This document shows positions 17,201-20,356 of a stretch of 20,356 nt of DNA, piece after piece. The position numbers and the translations under genes were made by a program. Source of the DNA: an uncultured Bacilli bacterium (GTDB lineage Bacteria; Bacillota_I; Bacilli_A; RF39; UBA660); assembly GCA_910576985.1 (NCBI GenBank), contig CAJTLA010000026.1, positions 1 through 20,356 of the forward strand. Direction: 5' to 3'. Position 1 is the stretch's first letter, and the number at the start of each line of letters is the position of its first letter. Under the pieces are notes generated by a model. It had not been told where the DNA came from. It searched no databases and worked only from the letters and a program-made list of their open reading frames with translations.

Positions 17201-19905
17201 TTTCAGGACAAAATACGGTTAAAAATATAGTAAATAATCATTCAAAATTGGTCAAAAGGCAATTTGAAACATTAGCGGGAACATTTCATGTAGAAAGTTG
17301 GAATAATTTTACGATTATGGTATATGATACAGTAAAAACAATTACAGGATATAAAACTAGTTATTTTCCTGGTACGAATATTCCAATTGGAACCTCTCCT
17401 ATTACAACAATAAATAGAACTGGAACAACGACGGAACCATTTCATAAAAACTTTAATGAGGCAGTGGGCGCATGGCAATATGGATCAGCTGCAGGAGTAG
17501 GAAATACAGCAGGATTTTTATGGTTTATTGCGACAGCAGGATTAACTAATTATGATACGTGGACACATGAATATCAACATGCTCTTGCAGATAAGATTAT
17601 GATGTTTAGAAGGGGTGTAAGGTTACCTCTTGAGGTGTATACGCAAGGGAATGTTGAGCAGCGTGAAAATTGGAGTAATAATAATTTGGATGGTTATGAT
17701 GTTGGTCCATATTACTTTAATCTTGCATTTACATTGGGGAAAGAAAGTATGTCGACTCAAAATTTGACACCAGAACGAATTAATACAAAAGAAAAATTGG
17801 AAAATTATTATAAAGGTCAAATGGATGCTTTAGAATTATTAGATTATGTTTCTGCCAAAGCGTTTATAAAATTGACTCCTGAGCAGCAGTCAAAAATTGC
17901 AACTAGAATGGCTCAGTCTGGAGGTTGGAGCACATGGAGAACAATTACGGAAGAGCAAGCTGAGAGTATGAATTTAACAACTCTTGAGTCTTTATGGGAT
18001 AATCATATTATTTTAAGACCAAATAATGCGTGGGGAGTAAGTGTGAGAGGTTTGGTACCAATCAACAGTATTGGTGGAAATGATTATGGTTATGAGTCAA
18101 TTTGGGTTACACGTTGGTATATGGGACATAATGATGGTGGTTCTTCGGATGCTTTTACAAGTAAGAAAAATCTATTTGAAATGTTAGGATATGGTGGCGT
18201 TAACGCTTATGTTACATATGGTAGTAGTAGAAGTAAAAATGATTTGGATGCTATTCAAAAAATAACATTGGAAAAAACAGGAACTGCGATGAATTGGAAA
18301 GAGTATAGAATGAGTCGTTATGCTGAAATTGAAAGTAAGTTGGATAATAAATATGTGAATGTTGATTTAATGATTGAGCAATTTACGTCTGCTTTAACTA
18401 ATGATGCAAATAATGGTAATCGAAATATTACCAGTGCTACTAATCTTAGAAAGGTGTATTATCATTATTTGAAAAGAGTAACTAATGATTTTATTGATGA
18501 TCCACTGGGAACAACGATTAAAGTAACACATATTAAAACTGCAAAAGAATTAGTGGAAAAAATCAATGAAAAACCTTATGGTTATTATATTTTAGATAAT
18601 GATATTGATTTTAGTGGAATGACAAGAAATGTTACTCAAACTTTTATGGGGAAATTAGATGGAAATGGCCATAAAATAATTGGTAATACTATTCCAATAT
18701 TTCAAAAAATAAGATATGGATATGTAAAGGATCTTACTTTTGAGAATACTAATATTCCAATAACAATAGCAAATGTAGGTGCATTATCTGTGAGAACAGA
18801 ATATAGTGTATTAGAAAATGTCAAAGCAAAAGGATTGCAATTAAACTTTGGTGGACGAAATGATATCAGTTTAATTGGAGGAACTGTTGCAACTAGTATC
18901 AGTTCTGGTATTGCAGTGGAAACGTTGAAAAATAAAATAACGAGCATCGATGATTTTGTAAAAATCAATGAAAATCCAGGAGGAATTTATGTTTTAGAAG
19001 TTGATTTGGATTTTGCAAGCTATACAGGAAATGGATCTGTTATCACTGTACCATTTACTGGAAAATTAGATGGTAAAGGTCATACAGTTTCAAATTTGAA
19101 TAATTTATCATTGTTTAGTACGATTACAGGAACAGTAGAAAAGCTAAACATTAAAGATTTCACAAATATTGGTAGTACTTCTAGTGATGATATTAGTGCT
19201 TTTGCGAAACTTACAAATGGAGCTACTTTAAGGAGTTTGAAATTTGAAAATGTTACTTTAGAAGGAAGACATAGGATTGCTGTTGTTTCTTCATTTGACA
19301 ATGCAAATTCCACGTTTGAAAATATTTCTGTGAAAAATGCAAGTGTTAAGGGAAGTGGCGTTTATGTTTCTACATTTGTAGGTAGAAAATATGGCGGTAC
19401 TATTAAGAATGTATTTGTTGAAGGAATGCTTGAAATTACTACCACAGAGAATGGTGGAATTGTAGGAGCTTTGCAAAAAGGTGGTACAATTAGTAATGTG
19501 ATTTCAATTGTAAATATTCATAAAACAGGGAATACGTATACAAATGTTGCTGAAAGTGAGCGTAATGGTGGAATTGTAGGTAATGTTTATGATAATCCAA
19601 TGATTAAAAATTCTATTGCTTTAGGAAATATGGAAGGATTTACAAATGCTGATGGTCAAGAAAAAATCCCATATAAAGTAATAGGAGCAGAAGCAGCGAA
19701 GATTTTAACTTCTGTGGAAAATGTTTATGAATATGCTGATAGTCATGGATTTAGTAGTATTACGGATGAAACATCAAGTAAAATAAAAGAAGCAACGGAG
19801 GAACAAATTCATACTAATGAATTTTACCGAGATACATTGCAATTTGATGATACCATTTGGAATTTTGATGAGATTAAGAAGAATGGTCATCCTGTGTTAA
19901 AATAG
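11260..19905 (+). CDS. Giant surface zinc metalloprotease, M26 (IgA1 protease/ZmpB) type, with one in-frame TGA
   Basis: The gene spans 2882 codons including TAA; residue numbers count the TGA at codon 105. ATG 11260 follows AAGGAG by seven bases. In order: signal peptide (1-24, ending VLANS); cohesin-like beta domain (about 28-155); Pro- then Asp-rich linker; membrane segments near 256-276 and 285-309 with RHKSKNKNR between; dockerin (315-368, NGDSKINYSD and NSDGKITITD); four repeats of about 200 residues (376-1180); M26 N-terminal and GLUG region (1181-1590). The catalytic domain (about 1607-2420) has HEYQH with zinc ligands His2103, His2107 and probably Glu2125 (LEVYTQG). Two C-terminal GLUG modules start near 2422 and 2561. 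M26 enzymes cleave host glycoproteins such as IgA1; the substrate here is unknown. No LPXTG is seen, so the membrane segments presumably anchor it. TGA 11572-11574 may make it a pseudogene. Confidence 0.88.
11572..11574 (+). other. In-frame TGA codon in the protease gene
   Basis: Between GEFVAI and KTGTRIGGAVV a TGA replaces one sense codon in the cohesin-like domain. Upstream and downstream are the same frame, and the next in-frame stop is TAA at 19903-19905. All other tryptophans of the gene use TGG. One change from TGG or CGA would produce it. No strong stem-loop of SECIS type is seen just downstream. Confidence 0.9.
12385..14799 (+). repeat. Four protein-coding tandem repeats of about 200 residues
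   Basis: Units begin near residues 376, 573, 780 and 982, and a fifth related start lies at 1181. Each opens with a short Asp-Tyr or Asp-Pro strand. It then has a beta module with a conserved 'functional element' (TIKVNGKEYEVV, VVINGVEYPVT, LTINDIEYEVV) and a LSNGK turn. It ends ILKDKPTV, followed by a second beta module with a ...YDLDSN-type end. DNA identity between units is low, so the duplications are old. They probably act as a stalk holding the protease away from the cell. Confidence 0.75.
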
Positions 19906-19929
19906 AAAAATTTATATTTGTTTTTTGTG

Positions 19930-19970
19930 AAAGGATTGCAACCTGTAATTTAAGGGAGCAATCTTTTTTT
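19930..19970 (+). terminator. Terminator of the protease gene
   Basis: AAAGGATTGC (19930-19939) pairs with GCAATCTTTT (19958-19967), including a G-U pair. A small inner CCT/AGG pairing lies within the loop and a run of seven T residues follows. Confidence 0.8.
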
Positions 19971-20121
19971 GCAAAAAACAAATTTTATTGATTAAATAAA
20001 GAGCACAATTGTTGCTTTTGCATATAATGAAGTAGGATAATGAGAAAATGATTTGTATTGCATTGTTATTGAAAAAGTTTATCTTTTTATAGGATTATGA
20101 AGATAAATTTATAAAAAAAGG

Positions 20122-20151
20122 TTGACTTTTTTGAAAATATTATGATATAAT
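20122..20151 (+). promoter_or_regulatory. Promoter of the tRNA-Ser/tRNA-fMet cluster
   Basis: TTGACT (20122-20127), an 18-base spacer and TATAAT (20146-20151) end 31 bases before the tRNA-Ser. Positions 19971-20121 show nothing else recognisable. Confidence 0.65.
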
Positions 20152-20182
20152 CATTTCGTTATCTGATAAAACCAAATTTTAT

Positions 20183-20273
20183 GGAGAAATACCCAAGTCT
20201 GGTTGAAGGGACCGGTCTTGAAAACCGGGAGGTCGGAAACGGCGCGGGGGTTCGAATCCCTCTTTCTCCGCCA
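20183..20273 (+). tRNA. tRNA-Ser (anticodon UGA)
   Basis: This is a 91-nt class II tRNA. GGAGAAA (20183-20189) pairs with TTTCTCC before discriminator G20270 and encoded CCA (20271-20273). The anticodon stem CCGGT/ACCGG encloses loop CTTGAAA, giving anticodon TGA. The long variable arm includes GGTCGGAAACGGC, and the T loop reads TTCGAAT. The long variable arm and G73 fit serine. Confidence 0.97.
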
Positions 20274-20305
20274 TATAGTTTTTTGGATAAAATTTTATAT
20301 AATAT

Positions 20306-20356
<51 letters not shown>

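Noticed and set aside
11719..19905. Separate gene starting at GTG 11719
   Set aside because: It has no ribosome-binding site, lies inside the cohesin-like domain, and is in the same frame as the upstream part. It is the continuation after the TGA.

Overview
The window is AT-rich DNA with strong Shine-Dalgarno sites (AGGTGA, AAGGAG), short T-tailed hairpin terminators, tRNA genes that encode CCA, and housekeeping genes of the Bacillota type (PcrA, LigA, GalU). It suits a low-GC Bacilli/Firmicutes bacterium. The M26-type surface protease, IS110 element and tRNA cluster would fit a gut or mucosal inhabitant, but no species can be named from the sequence.

Positions 1-8290 are core-like. They hold the tail of an upstream gene, a GC-rich hairpin, an acyl-CoA:acetate-type CoA-transferase, the UvrD/PcrA helicase, a 54-residue membrane protein translationally coupled to galU, a convergent small XRE regulator, and ligA. 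After ligA lies a decayed or recoded stretch whose frame is broken only by TGA codons, then another 54-residue membrane protein. A tRNA-Leu(UAA) with its own promoter and terminator follows.

Positions 8430-11056 look accessory. They contain an orphan protein with an ADP-ribosyltransferase/RNA-phosphotransferase-like N-terminal motif, about 420 bases of AT-rich DNA with inverted repeats, and an apparently intact IS110-family element. That element has a DEDD/Ser recombinase, a long 5' non-coding end that could encode a bridge RNA, and a candidate 10-bp direct repeat at its ends. It sits about 20 bp upstream of the promoter of the next gene.

Positions 11260-19905 are one giant gene of 2882 codons for a cell-surface zinc metalloprotease of the M26 (IgA1 protease/ZmpB) type. 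Its layout is signal peptide, cohesin-like domain, acidic Pro-rich linker, two membrane segments, dockerin, four repeats of about 200 residues, GLUG region, HEYQH zinc protease, and two further GLUG modules. The frame is continuous except for one in-frame TGA at 11572-11574, inside the cohesin-like domain. The most unusual points are a cohesin-like and a dockerin module in the same chain on either side of a membrane hairpin, and the single TGA. The window closes with a strong terminator, tRNA-Ser(UGA) and the start of an initiator tRNA-Met.
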